A model generated the notes under the pieces. It saw only the letters and a program-made list of their open reading frames with translations. It searched no databases and was not told where the DNA came from. The position numbers and the translations under genes are program-made. A DNA stretch of 64,000 nt from Ornithinimicrobium cryptoxanthini (GTDB taxonomy: Bacteria > Actinomycetota > Actinomycetes > Actinomycetales > Dermatophilaceae): NCBI RefSeq assembly GCF_023923205.1, contig NZ_CP099490.1:1860001-1924000 (forward strand). The letters run 5' to 3'. Position 1 is the stretch's first letter; each line of letters begins with the position of its first letter. This document shows, one piece after another, positions 9,291 through 17,841 of the stretch.

Positions 9291-10493
9291 TCAACCGCGC
9301 CGGAGCAGGGTCAGCACCTCCAGGTGCGGTGTCTGCGGGAACATGTCAAACAGTCGCGCCCGCACCGGCACGAGTGAGGGCATGCGCTCCAGGTCCCGGG
9401 CGAGCGAGTCCACGTTGCAGCTGGAATAGAGCACGTGCTGCATCTGTGAGGACTCCAGCCATTCGGTCAGGACGGGGCCGATGCCCCGTCTCGGCGGGTT
9501 GACCACGACCAGATCGGGTGGTGCCAGCCCTCGGAGCGGCCCTGCCTCACCGGCTCCCACACCGGAGGCGGCGTCCCCGACCTCAAACCTGGCCGCGCCC
9601 GGCAGCTCCGCCGCTGTGGTGCGGGCACTGGCCACGGCCTCGGACGAGATCTCGAGGCCCAGGACATCGCGCGGTGTGCCGTCAGGACGCAGCAGGGCGT
9701 GCAGCGCAAAACCACCGACGCCGCAATACAGGTCCCACAGCGTGACGGGGTCGACCTGGTGGATCCAGTCCTGCGCCTGGCGATAGAGGCCGGCAGCCAC
9801 CGTTGTGTTGGTCTGGAAGAAGGACCCGGTCCGCAGACGCAGCCGCACCTCGTTGACCTGCATCGGCAGGTCCTCGGCCACGGTCAGGACAATCTCTTCC
9901 GGACCCTCCAGGACTGCGGCATGGTCCGGCTGGAGATTGACCGAGACGACGCGCAGCCCGGGGATGGTCTCCAGCAACCAGGGGAGGGCACGCGCGATGC
10001 GCACCTGCTGACCCGGTGACCGGAGGACAAACCGGATCATCAGCTCCCCGTCGGGGGAGTGGGTCAGCAGGACGTGCTTGAGCTCGCCGCTGCGACGCAC
10101 GACGTCATAGGGCACCAGCCCCAGGGTGGCGATGACCTCCGGCACCTGCTCCACGACCTCGGCCAGACCTGGCTCATAGAGACCGCAGTGCCGCAGGTCG
10201 ACACCCTGCCGGTGGGCGTCGAGGATGCCGGCTGTCGGCTCGTCCCGCGTGCCGCCGACGACCAGCTTTGCCTTGTTGCGGAAGCCCTCCGGCACGCTGC
10301 CGAACGGCGCCTCCCAGCTCAGACCTGGACAGGCTGCCGCCAGCGCACGGGCCGCGCGCGACTGCTTGTCAGCGAGCTGACCGGCATAGTCGGTCCCCAT
10401 CAGCGAGCAGGAACGACACCTGCCAGCATCGAAGTAGTCGCACTGCATGACCTGGGCGACAGACAGCTGACCGAGGGGGTGGGCGTCTGACAC
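9291..10493 (-). CDS. rlmC: 23S rRNA (uracil-C5)-methyltransferase RlmC
   Basis: A SAM-dependent RNA methyltransferase that closely follows E. coli RlmC (RumB, U747 of 23S rRNA). Shared blocks are 'MQCDYFDAGRCRSCSLM', 'FRNKAK', 'GELKHVLLT', 'SFFQTN', 'WDLYCGVGGFALH' (SAM site), 'VVNPPRRGIG' and 'LYSSCN' with the catalytic Cys. The four N-terminal cysteines fit the family [4Fe-4S] site. The start is uncertain. GTG 10493 is taken because TACCCT lies six bases upstream (leaderless pattern); ATG 10448 opens exactly at the conserved N-terminus, and GTG 10526 is also in frame. It converges on mobA and diverges from the hydrolase. Confidence 0.88.
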   Translation of the reverse strand: MSDAHPLGQLSVAQVMQCDYFDAGRCRSCSLMGTDYAGQLADKQSRAARALAAACPGLSWEAPFGSVPEGFRNKAKLVVGGTRDEPTAGILDAHRQGVDLRHCGLYEPGLAEVVEQVPEVIATLGLVPYDVVRRSGELKHVLLTHSPDGELMIRFVLRSPGQQVRIARALPWLLETIPGLRVVSVNLQPDHAAVLEGPEEIVLTVAEDLPMQVNEVRLRLRTGSFFQTNTTVAAGLYRQAQDWIHQVDPVTLWDLYCGVGGFALHALLRPDGTPRDVLGLEISSEAVASARTTAAELPGAARFEVGDAASGVGAGEAGPLRGLAPPDLVVVNPPRRGIGPVLTEWLESSQMQHVLYSSCNVDSLARDLERMPSLVPVRARLFDMFPQTPHLEVLTLLRRG

Positions 10494-10558
10494 CAGGCCA
10501 GGGTAGTCGGCTGCGGTGGCCGGCACGCAGACGACGGGTGCGACGTAGGGTTGGGGCC

Positions 10559-11362
10559 GTGACTGACCTGACAGCCCCGACGCTCAACACCACCACCGTC
10601 GGCGAGGCCGGGGCCGACGAGCGGGTGGTTTTCCTGCACGGCCTCTTCGGCCAGGGCAAGAACTTCACCACCATCGCCAAGGCGCTCCAGCCGGGGTTCA
10701 CCTCGTTGCTCGTGGACCTGCCCAACCACGGCAGGTCGGCGTGGACCCAGGAGTTCTCCTATGCCGACATGGCGGACACCGTGGCTGACCACCTGCGCGA
10801 GGATTTCGCGGCGGACGGCCGGGTGCACGTCGTCGGTCACTCGATGGGTGGCAAGGTCGCGATGGCCCTGGCCCTGCGCCACCCCGACCTGGTGGACCGC
10901 CTGGTCGTGGTCGACATCGCGCCCGTGTCATCAGCCGACATGAGCGAGTTCGAGCACCTCCTTGGTGCGCTGGCCACCCTGGACCTCGACGACCTGCCGA
11001 GTCGCAGCGCCGCCGATGACCGGCTGGCCGACCGCATCCCGCACACCGGCACCCGGGGCTTCCTGCTGCAGAACCTGCGTGCCGACGGGGACGGCTGGCG
11101 CTGGCAGGCCAACCTGGACCTGCTGCTCGCCGAGCTGCCGACGATCGGCGGTTTCATCCCCGACGGTGCGCCGTTCGACCGGCCCGTGCTCTGGGTCGCC
11201 GGTGAGCGCTCGCCCTATGTCCAACCAGAGCACCGTCCCGCGATGGAGGAGCTCTTCCCCCGGACCGTGCTGGTCACCATCAAGGGTGCCGGGCACTGGG
11301 TGCACTCGGAGCGGCCGGAGGCGTTCACCTCCGCCGTGCGCACCTTCCTGACGGCCGAGTGA
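10559..11362 (+). CDS. Alpha/beta-fold hydrolase (YbfF-like esterase)
   Basis: A 267-residue serine hydrolase. It has the oxyanion segment 'VVFLHGLFGQGKNF', the nucleophile elbow 'VGHSMGGKVAMALA', a probable catalytic Asp near 'VAGERSPYV' and the His in 'GAGHWVHSERPE'. The early 'LFGQGKN' and overall size resemble YbfF-type acyl esterases; the substrate is unknown. The GTG at 10559 follows TAGGGT by seven bases with no Shine-Dalgarno, which suggests a leaderless transcript. It stands alone, divergent from rlmC. Confidence 0.85.
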   Translation: MTDLTAPTLNTTTVGEAGADERVVFLHGLFGQGKNFTTIAKALQPGFTSLLVDLPNHGRSAWTQEFSYADMADTVADHLREDFAADGRVHVVGHSMGGKVAMALALRHPDLVDRLVVVDIAPVSSADMSEFEHLLGALATLDLDDLPSRSAADDRLADRIPHTGTRGFLLQNLRADGDGWRWQANLDLLLAELPTIGGFIPDGAPFDRPVLWVAGERSPYVQPEHRPAMEELFPRTVLVTIKGAGHWVHSERPEAFTSAVRTFLTAE

Positions 11363-11369
11363 CGAGGGG

Positions 11370-11401
11370 CCTGAGACCCCGTCGGGACGGGTGACCTCAG
11401 G
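11370..11401. terminator. Nested hairpin between convergent genes
   Basis: Outer arms CCTGAG (11370-11375) and CTCAGG (11396-11401) enclose inner arms CCCGTC (11378-11383) and GACGGG (11386-11391). The hairpin sits just after the hydrolase stop and covers the SSB-like stop, so it could end both transcripts. There is no clear T-run. Confidence 0.45.
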
Positions 11402-11795
11402 GTCGGGCGGCTCTGGCGCGGCGCAGGGCCCTGGCCTCCACCTCATAGCGCGAGGCGCGACCCGCCCCGGTGGCGAAGAAGCGCCGGTGCAGGCCTCCCT
11501 CGACCTCCACCATGTCGTCGACGGTCAGGCGTTTGGCTGCCGCGCGGGTGCGAGCGCTCCAGCAGGCGACCTCGATGGCGTCCACCTGGGTCCTGGCCTT
11601 CCCGGGTGGTTCGCCCGTGGGCGCGGAGCGGCTGCGCGCGCGTGGTCGCGGCACGACGACGCGGAGCTGGACGACCTCGTCACCGCTGGGCATCACGCGT
11701 GACTCGGGGCCCCAGCTGACCCGGCCCACCAGGTGGACGGTGTTGCGGGTCTCGATCTCGGGAGCGGCACGAGCTGATCTCGGTGGTGGACTCAT
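11397..11795 (-). CDS. Single-stranded DNA-binding protein paralogue (SSB-like OB fold)
   Basis: A 132-residue protein whose core follows the SSB OB fold: 'NTVHLVGRVSWGPE' at about residues 17-30, then 'VVQLRVVVPRP', 'VDAIEVACW' and 'VEVEGGLHRRFF'. It lacks the long Gly-rich linker and acidic tip of housekeeping SSB and ends in an Arg-rich tail, so it is probably an accessory paralogue of the kind found in many actinobacteria. The ATG at 11795 gives a short Pro/Arg lead before the fold; an open upstream extension to 11921 has no family match. It is divergent from moaD. Confidence 0.72.
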   Translation of the reverse strand: MSPPPRSARAAPEIETRNTVHLVGRVSWGPESRVMPSGDEVVQLRVVVPRPRARSRSAPTGEPPGKARTQVDAIEVACWSARTRAAAKRLTVDDMVEVEGGLHRRFFATGAGRASRYEVEARALRRARAARP

Positions 11796-11970
11796 GCTGA
11801 CAGGCTCGCCGGTCAGGACGCGGTCGGTCGAGCCGGCAGCCGCCCACTGTGGACGCACGGCGGTCTGGGTACACCCTGTGGACTGTGCGCCCTCACCGGC
11901 CGACACCACAGGCGCCGCCACATCGCCGGTTCGATCTGAGAGACTACGGGTTCACCCACAGGAGGACACC

Positions 11971-12210
11971 GTGCCCACCGTTCGATACTTCGCAGCCGCC
12001 GCCGAGGCTGCTGGCACCGATCAGGAGCAGGTCAGCGCCAGCACGATTGAGTCGCTGCTCAGCGGACTGGTCGCCAGGCACGGAGATGCGATGGACGCCG
12101 TGCTCGCCCGCAGCTCGCTGCTCCACGAGGGACGCTACGTGTCGGATCCCACTGTGGTGCTCTCCGCGGACGCCGTGGTCGACGTGCTGCCACCGTTCGC
12201 CGGCGGCTGA
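11971..12210 (+). CDS. moaD: MoaD/ThiS-family sulfur carrier protein
   Basis: A 79-residue ubiquitin-like protein ending in Pro-Phe-Ala-Gly-Gly, the di-glycine tail that is adenylated and thiocarboxylated to carry sulfur. It starts 'MPTVRYFAAAAEAAG', typical of MoaD. GTG 11971 is fixed by a full AGGAGG five bases upstream. The nearby adenylyltransferase, MobA and nitrate reductase make molybdopterin synthesis its most likely role, although ThiS-type or other sulfur transfer cannot be excluded by sequence alone. Confidence 0.85.
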   Translation: MPTVRYFAAAAEAAGTDQEQVSASTIESLLSGLVARHGDAMDAVLARSSLLHEGRYVSDPTVVLSADAVVDVLPPFAGG

Positions 12211-12247
12211 GCCACACACGCCGGCCATCGCGGTGAGTGACTAGGCG

Positions 12248-12751
12248 TCAGGCCTCGGTGAGGAAGTCGTCCTCCGCCTGGTCGGTGCGCTCCACGTGCT
12301 CGAGGGCGAGCTGCAACGTCATCGCGGCTGACTGGTAGTCAGCGTGGCAGTAGACGCTGATCCGGGCCGGACCCACCAACCAGTGGGATGCCTCACTGGG
12401 GGGGCGACGCCGGTCGTAGTCCTTGCGCGGTGGTCCGTGCACCTCCGTCAGGTCAGCACTCATCTCACCACAGACCCGTTGGACGTCCTGGGCCATGCCG
12501 TTGCCGAGGATGTGCAGCCCCACCAGCGCCCCGTCATACGTGTGAGCCAGCACAAAACTGGCGTCCAGCTCACGCTCGCCGGTGAGGCGGAAGGCGCGGC
12601 CTGGATAGCCGGGGAGAGTGTCGGCGCGGGTGAGTCGCAGCTCCCCGAGGAACGCGTCGAGCTCGGCCTCGGTGCCTGGCCACCCACCGTCCATGACCTC
12701 CTCCACGAGGTCACGCAACATGACTGTCGTGGGGAGACCGTTGCGCACCAT
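12248..12751 (-). CDS. Conserved-type protein of unknown function
   Basis: I do not recognise a family. The 167-residue protein is acidic and soluble, with no signal peptide or membrane segment. It has alternating helix and strand-like stretches ('LRDLVEEVMDGGWPGTEAELDAF', then 'SFVLAHTYDGALVGLHILG') and an acidic C-terminus. ATG 12751 is preferred because TACGGT lies six bases upstream, a leaderless-type promoter also seen at other genes here. Codon use is normal for the region, so it is probably a real gene. It diverges from the receiver/flavoprotein gene at 12880. Confidence 0.6.
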   Translation of the reverse strand: MVRNGLPTTVMLRDLVEEVMDGGWPGTEAELDAFLGELRLTRADTLPGYPGRAFRLTGERELDASFVLAHTYDGALVGLHILGNGMAQDVQRVCGEMSADLTEVHGPPRKDYDRRRPPSEASHWLVGPARISVYCHADYQSAAMTLQLALEHVERTDQAEDDFLTEA

Positions 12752-12879
12752 GCGTTCACCGTATGACGCAGGGCGCGGTGTCGCATGTTCTGACGACAAC
12801 CGGTGGCACCGGCCCGGCGCCACCGGACCGGTGGCTGAACCCATTCCCACGAGTCCCTGCGGGCGCTAGACTCGGCGCT

Positions 12880-14565
12880 GTGGCGCGCCCGCTGATCATG
12901 GCCGTGGATCCGGAGCCCGAGGCACTGTCACGCACCGAGGGAGAGTTGAGTCGCCGGTTCGGCGCCGACTACACGGTGCGCGCGGAGACCTCGGCCGACG
13001 ATGCGTTGCGCCACCTGGAGCGCGCGGCCGAGACGGGCGAGCCGGTGGCGCTCGTGCTGGCTGACACCTGGCTGCCGGAGATTCCCGGGGCTGAGCTGCT
13101 CGCCCGGGTGCGCACCCTGCATCCGGACGCGGGCCGTGGCCTGATGGTGCCGTGGGGCGCGTGGGGTCACCGGGAGACGACGACCCAGATCTTGACGGCC
13201 ATGTCGCGGGGGGACATCAACTACTACGTCCTCAAGCCCTGGACCACGCCGGACGAGCTGTTCAACAAGACCGTCAGTGAGTTCGTCCAGCTGTGGTCGC
13301 GCAGCGTCGCCGGTGCCGAACGTGAGGTCGTGGTGGTCGGGGAGCCTCGTGACCGTCGCGGCCACCAGGTCCGCAGCTTCCTGACCCGCAACGGCATCCC
13401 GCACGCCTTCCTCGAACGCGGCACCCCGGCTGGGGCGGAGGCGCTCGGGCGCAGCGGCGTGCCCGATCCCGAGTCAGTGACCGGCCCCCTGACCGTGTGG
13501 ATGCCGGCCATCGGCGGCACCGTCCTGCAGGACCCCACCGATGCCGAGCTCGGCGAGGCGTGGGGCCTGCACACGACCCTCGCTCCTGGCGACCGTGACG
13601 TCGACCTGGTGGTGATCGGTGCCGGCCCGGCTGGTCTGGCCTCGGCGGTCTCAGCCTCGTCAGAGGGGCTCAGCGTCCTGTGTCTGGAGCACCTCGCGCT
13701 CGGGGGCCAGGCGGGCACCAGTTCCCTGATCCGTAACTATCTCGGTTTTGCCCGTGGACTGGGCGGCACCGAGCTCACCCAGCGAGGCTTCCAGCAGGCG
13801 TGGGTCTTTGGCACCAGCTTCGTGATCACCCGGCCAGTGACCGCACTGCAGGCCGATGATGTCGGCTTCCTGGTCGAGGTCGAGGGCGAGGGACCGGTCC
13901 GCTCACGGGCGGTGGTCCTGGCGACAGGCGTCGCCTACCGCCGCCTCCCGGTCGAGGCCCTCGACCGCCTCCAGGGCACCGGGGTCTACTACGGCGCGAA
14001 CGTCTCGGAGGCCCAGGGGCTGAAGGGTGCCCGGACCATGGTGGTCGGCGGAGGCAACTCCGCCGGACAGGCAGCCCTGCACCTGCAGCGGTATGCCGCT
14101 CAGGTCGCCATTGTCATCCGGGGGCCCGACCTGTCCGCGACCATGTCGCAGTATCTGATCGACGAGATCAACTCCAGCGACCGGATCACCGTGCTGGCCG
14201 ACAGCGAGGTCGTCGCGGCGACCGGCGAGGAGTGGCTGGAGTCGGTGACGCTGCGACAGCGCACATCGGGGGAGGAGACGGTCCACCCGGTGCAGGGCCT
14301 CTTTGTGATGATCGGTGCAGAACCCCACACCCAGTGGCTGCCCGAGGAGGTCACCCTGGACACGCGGGGCTTCGTGGCGACCGGGATCGAGCACGGCCCG
14401 GACCGCCCGCACCTGTCCTACGAGACCTCGGTCCCGGGCCTCTTTGCGGTCGGTGACGTCCGCAGCGGCTCGGTCAAACGCGTTGCCGCGGCTGTCGGCG
14501 AGGGATCAGTGGTCGTCGCACAGATCCACCAGTACCTCGCCCTGAGCGGTCCCGGGCCGCGATGA
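12880..14565 (+). CDS. Response-regulator receiver fused to thioredoxin-reductase-like flavoprotein
   Basis: A 561-residue three-part protein. Residues 1-140 form a receiver domain with phospho-acceptor D62 in 'LVLADTWLP' and the conserved Lys119 in 'YYVLKPW'. Residues ~145-235 look like a thioredoxin/glutaredoxin-type spacer without CxxC. Residues ~240-555 form a pyridine-nucleotide oxidoreductase with FAD motif 'VIGAGPAGLASA', 'GGQAGTSSLIRNYLGF', NADPH motif 'VVGGGNSAGQAA' and C-terminal 'GLFAVGDVRSG'. Where thioredoxin reductase has its CATC redox pair this protein reads 'GVYYGANVSEA', so it cannot act as a classical disulfide reductase. GTG 12880 follows TAGACT by seven bases (leaderless). 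Its stop overlaps the cyclase start (ATGA), so the two are coupled. Confidence 0.82.
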   Translation: MARPLIMAVDPEPEALSRTEGELSRRFGADYTVRAETSADDALRHLERAAETGEPVALVLADTWLPEIPGAELLARVRTLHPDAGRGLMVPWGAWGHRETTTQILTAMSRGDINYYVLKPWTTPDELFNKTVSEFVQLWSRSVAGAEREVVVVGEPRDRRGHQVRSFLTRNGIPHAFLERGTPAGAEALGRSGVPDPESVTGPLTVWMPAIGGTVLQDPTDAELGEAWGLHTTLAPGDRDVDLVVIGAGPAGLASAVSASSEGLSVLCLEHLALGGQAGTSSLIRNYLGFARGLGGTELTQRGFQQAWVFGTSFVITRPVTALQADDVGFLVEVEGEGPVRSRAVVLATGVAYRRLPVEALDRLQGTGVYYGANVSEAQGLKGARTMVVGGGNSAGQAALHLQRYAAQVAIVIRGPDLSATMSQYLIDEINSSDRITVLADSEVVAATGEEWLESVTLRQRTSGEETVHPVQGLFVMIGAEPHTQWLPEEVTLDTRGFVATGIEHGPDRPHLSYETSVPGLFAVGDVRSGSVKRVAAAVGEGSVVVAQIHQYLALSGPGPR

Positions 14566-15920
14566 GACCGCGGGCGAGGCTGCTTCCAGCGGCCATCGCC
14601 CTGGCGCTCCCGCTCGCCGGTCTAGCCCTCCTGCTTGGTTTTCCCCAGCTGGACCTTGTCTGGCAGCATCACCCCTCGCACTTCTGGATCGTGCTGGGGG
14701 CCGCGCTGCTCAGCGTGGCTCTGTCCTATGTCACCTGGGTCAACGCCGCTCGCCGCGCGGACGCACGCGTGATGCTCGTCTCCCTCGCCTTCCTGGCCCC
14801 CGCCGGCTTCCTGGCGCTGCACGCTCTGGCCACACCAGGCGTCCTGCTGGCCGGCGGCAACGCGGGCTTCGACCTGTCCACACCTGTCGGCATCGCCCTC
14901 GGGGCTGCCCTCGCGGCGCTGTCCGCCCGCGAGGTGGAGGGCGCTGCCGCGGTGACATCAGTGCGTCGGGCGCGGCTGCTGCGCCTCACCCTGCTGACCG
15001 TGATGGCGGCCTGGGCGGCGGTCTCGCTGCTGGAGCTGCCCCCGCTCGGCGGCGGCTCGACCCCGGAGCGTGTGTCCGGGTGGTTTGTGACCATCGCGGT
15101 TGCGGCGACAGGTCTCTATGGATTCGCAGCCGTGGCCTATCTTCGCCTGTGGGGTCGCCGGGGCGGTCTGATGCCGCTGGCGGTAGCCGCCGCGTTCGTC
15201 CTCCTGGGCGAGGCGATGGTCGCGGTGACCCTCGCGCCGAACTGGCACCTGAGCTGGTGGGAGTGGCACCTCCTGCTGCTAGTGGCGTTCGCCCTGGTCG
15301 CCTGGGGGGCCAACCGGCAGTGGCATGAGGAGCGGTTCGCTGACCTCTACCTCGACCGGACCGTCTCCGGCACCCGTGAGATGACCGTCCTCTTTGCCGA
15401 CCTGCAAGGGTTCACGACCTTCTCGGAGTCGCACCCACCCGACGAGGTCCGCACCATGCTCAACACCTACTTCGACGCCGCCATCCCGCCGGTGGTGACC
15501 CGGCACGGGGGAGTGGTGGACCGCATCATCGGGGACGCGCTCATGGTGACCTTCAACAGCCTCGGGGACCAGCCGGACCATGCGGTGCAGGCCACCCGAG
15601 CCGGGCTGGCGCTCCAGGCAGAGACCAGCCGCATCGCAGAGCAGCACCCGAGGTGGCCACGGTTCCGGGTCGGGATCAACACCGGTGAGGTCGCCGTCGG
15701 GATCGTGGGCAGCGCGGGAGGTCGGACCCTGACCGTCATCGGGGACGTCGTCAACACGGCGTCCCGGCTGGAAGGTGCTGCCCCGGTGGGGCGTGTCGCG
15801 ATCAGCGCCGCCACCCTGGACCAGCTGCCCGACGGCGTGGTCACCCAGCCGCTGGGTGACCTGGAGCTGAAGGGTCGCACCGAGCCTGTCGCCGCCTACG
15901 TTGTCGACCGCCTCGGCTGA
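14562..15920 (+). CDS. Membrane-bound class III adenylate/guanylate cyclase
   Basis: A 452-residue protein with about seven hydrophobic helices in residues 1-250 and a cytoplasmic cyclase catalytic domain at about 265-450. Metal-binding Asp residues are in 'VLFADLQGFT' and 'DRIIGDALMVTF'; the 'VIGDVVNTASRLEG' segment holds the ribose-binding Asn and transition-state Arg. The product is most probably cAMP, inferred from the family. It overlaps the receiver/flavoprotein gene by four bases, suggesting a shared role in which phosphorylation, NAD(P)H or flavin state tunes cyclic nucleotide output. It ends two bases before the convergent CBS gene. Confidence 0.88.
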   Translation: MRPRARLLPAAIALALPLAGLALLLGFPQLDLVWQHHPSHFWIVLGAALLSVALSYVTWVNAARRADARVMLVSLAFLAPAGFLALHALATPGVLLAGGNAGFDLSTPVGIALGAALAALSAREVEGAAAVTSVRRARLLRLTLLTVMAAWAAVSLLELPPLGGGSTPERVSGWFVTIAVAATGLYGFAAVAYLRLWGRRGGLMPLAVAAAFVLLGEAMVAVTLAPNWHLSWWEWHLLLLVAFALVAWGANRQWHEERFADLYLDRTVSGTREMTVLFADLQGFTTFSESHPPDEVRTMLNTYFDAAIPPVVTRHGGVVDRIIGDALMVTFNSLGDQPDHAVQATRAGLALQAETSRIAEQHPRWPRFRVGINTGEVAVGIVGSAGGRTLTVIGDVVNTASRLEGAAPVGRVAISAATLDQLPDGVVTQPLGDLELKGRTEPVAAYVVDRLG

Positions 15921-15922
15921 GC

Positions 15923-16342
15923 TCAGCGGCGCAGGTAGTCCTCCAGGTGGTCGCGCTCGGCCTCGAGCGCGTCGAGCCGGGCCTTGACCACGTCACCGAT
16001 GGAGATGATGCCCTTGAGTGCACCGTCCTCGATCACCGGCAGGTGCCGCAGGCGCCGCTCTGTCATCGTCGCGGCCAGGTTGACCAGGTCGTCCCCGGCC
16101 GTGACGGAGTGCACCTCGGTGGACATCAACTCGGACAGGGGGCTGGTCTGCTCGTGACCGGTCCGCAGATGATGGACCACGTCACGTTCCGAGACGATCC
16201 CGACGACGGTGTCCTCGTCCAGGACGACGACAGCACCGATCTTGTGGTCATCGAGGGTCTCCAGCAGCTGTGTCACCGTCGCGGTGGACGGCAGGGTGAC
16301 GACGGAACTGCCCTTGTTCTTGATCAGGTCGGCGACGCGCAT
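15923..16342 (-). CDS. CBS-domain pair protein
   Basis: A 139-residue stand-alone CBS module: two CBS repeats (about residues 8-60 and 70-122) with 'VGIVSERDVVHHL' and 'KGIISIGDVVKARLD' as the typical repeat ends. Such proteins bind adenosine nucleotides and often act as energy sensors. The C-terminal 'ALEAERDHLEDYLRR' is a short helical tail. The ATG at 16342 precedes 'RVADLIKNKG', the usual N-terminus, and has TAGCGT five bases upstream. It converges with the cyclase gene; a functional link to nucleotide signalling is only suggested by position. Confidence 0.85.
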   Translation of the reverse strand: MRVADLIKNKGSSVVTLPSTATVTQLLETLDDHKIGAVVVLDEDTVVGIVSERDVVHHLRTGHEQTSPLSELMSTEVHSVTAGDDLVNLAATMTERRLRHLPVIEDGALKGIISIGDVVKARLDALEAERDHLEDYLRR

Positions 16343-16513
16343 ACATGACGCTAGCACGCAGGTCAGCACGCTGTCTCGAATCGTCTGACAGACTTCGGCG
16401 CCCCACCCAACCTTTCGTGGGTCCGACGGGGTGGACCAGGTGTCGTCACGACGTTTTCCGGGGGAGCTTCGGTGCCGGGGACGCTGTCTGTGCCGAGTGG
16501 CTGAGCAGGCGGG

Positions 16514-17086
16514 TCAGGCACCTGGTCGGTCACTCAGCTGCGCCAGCTGCTCGACCAGCCACGGGCTCAGGGCCCACGGGGCAGCCGCGGCGGCGGCGGA
16601 GAGCTCACCGGGGGTCACCCACCGCAGGTCCATCACCTCGTCGGGGTTGGGGTGAGGCTGCTGCGAGGTCCGGGCGGTGAAGACGGGACATACCTCGTTC
16701 TCGACCGTGCCGGAGGCGTCGACGGCTCTATAGCGGAAGGTGGGGAGCAGCGGTTGCAGGTCGGTGACCTCCAGACCCAGCTCGTGCCGGGCATGCCGGC
16801 GCACGGCATCGGCCGGGTCCTCGCCGGGGCGCGGATGACCGCAGAAGGCGTTGGTCCACACCCCCGGCCAGGTGCGCTTGGTGAGAGCACGCCGGGTCAG
16901 CAGCACCCGGCCCTGCTCGTCATAGAGGTGGCAGGAGAAGGCCAGGTGCAGCGGCGTGTCCTCGTGGTGCACCGTCGCCCGGGGAGCAGAACCGATGGGT
17001 GTGAGGTCCTCGTCCAGCAGGATGACCTCGTCGGGGAGGTCGCCGAGTCCAGGGTCGTCGTCGGTCGGAGTCGTCGGGTGTGTCAC
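16514..17086 (-). CDS. idi: Isopentenyl-diphosphate delta-isomerase, type I
   Basis: Interconverts IPP and DMAPP, feeding GGPP synthesis at the head of this operon. The 190-residue NUDIX-fold protein shows the catalytic Cys in 'WTNAFCGHPRPGE' and the catalytic Glu in 'ENEVCPVF', with the NUDIX-like helix 'ADAVRRHARHELGL' between them. The start is GTG 17086, with AAAGG seven bases upstream; it overlaps the glycosyltransferase stop (GTGA). It is the last gene of the carotenoid operon. Confidence 0.93.
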   Translation of the reverse strand: MTHPTTPTDDDPGLGDLPDEVILLDEDLTPIGSAPRATVHHEDTPLHLAFSCHLYDEQGRVLLTRRALTKRTWPGVWTNAFCGHPRPGEDPADAVRRHARHELGLEVTDLQPLLPTFRYRAVDASGTVENEVCPVFTARTSQQPHPNPDEVMDLRWVTPGELSAAAAAAPWALSPWLVEQLAQLSDRPGA

Positions 17087-17841
17087 GTGGTGGCCTTTCG
17101 GAGGGGGCGTCGGTCTGGACGCGTGAACGTGTCTGCCCATCGCTGCCAGGGCGGGATGTCCTGCCAGTTGACCCGCAGTGTGCGCAGGGCGCGGGTCATG
17201 CGGCGCCGTCGCTGGACGGCGCCCCGCAGGGACCGCATGGAGACGCCCACGGTCATGGAGGGGACCAGGTCGATCCGCGCGGCAGGGCCCAGCACCAGGG
17301 CGAGATCCATGTCGTCGTGCAGCTCGCGGTCGTCGCGGTGCACCGCCGCTGACGCCTGCTGCCAGGCGTCACGGCGGATGGCCATCGACGACCCCCACAG
17401 CACATGGTGCCCGGCCGCGAGCAGGCCGAGCGCGTAGTAGCTGCCCAGGTAGGCGACGGACAGGAGGTGCCCTAGTCCCCGCGGTGCATCGTGGAAGACG
17501 CCCACCCCACTGACGGCGACGGTGCCGGGCCGGCGGTCCAGGGCTCGGACGACCTGCTCGACCCACGCCCTGGACGGCAGCGAGTCCGCGTCGAGCCGTG
17601 CGATCACCGAGCCGGTGGCCGCGTCATAGCCCGTGGCGGCCGCCGCGGGGATGCCTACCGAGGGCTCGGTGACGACCCGTGCGCCGTGGGCGAGCGCGAC
17701 TGCCACGGAGTCGTCGCTCGAGGCGTTGTCGACCACGACGACCTCCAGCGGTGCCACGGTCTGGCGGGCCAGGGCCTGCAGGCACCGCTCCAGACGCCGG
17801 GCGTCGTTGCGCACCGGGATCACCACGCTCACGTCACTCAT
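17083..17841 (-). CDS. Family 2 glycosyltransferase in the carotenoid operon
   Basis: A 252-residue GT-A fold enzyme: 'SVVIPVRNDARRLERCL' at the N-terminus, 'VVVVDNASSDDSV', 'ARLDADSLPSRAWVEQ' with the DxD metal site, and 'HDDMDLALVLG' as the likely acceptor or catalytic region. Its place between carotenoid genes and its overlaps with both neighbours (eight bases upstream, GTGA downstream) suggest it glycosylates the C50 carotenoid, in the manner of CrtX. That role is inferred from position, not from sequence identity to a characterised CrtX. Confidence 0.8.
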   Translation of the reverse strand: MSDVSVVIPVRNDARRLERCLQALARQTVAPLEVVVVDNASSDDSVAVALAHGARVVTEPSVGIPAAAATGYDAATGSVIARLDADSLPSRAWVEQVVRALDRRPGTVAVSGVGVFHDAPRGLGHLLSVAYLGSYYALGLLAAGHHVLWGSSMAIRRDAWQQASAAVHRDDRELHDDMDLALVLGPAARIDLVPSMTVGVSMRSLRGAVQRRRRMTRALRTLRVNWQDIPPWQRWADTFTRPDRRPLRKATT

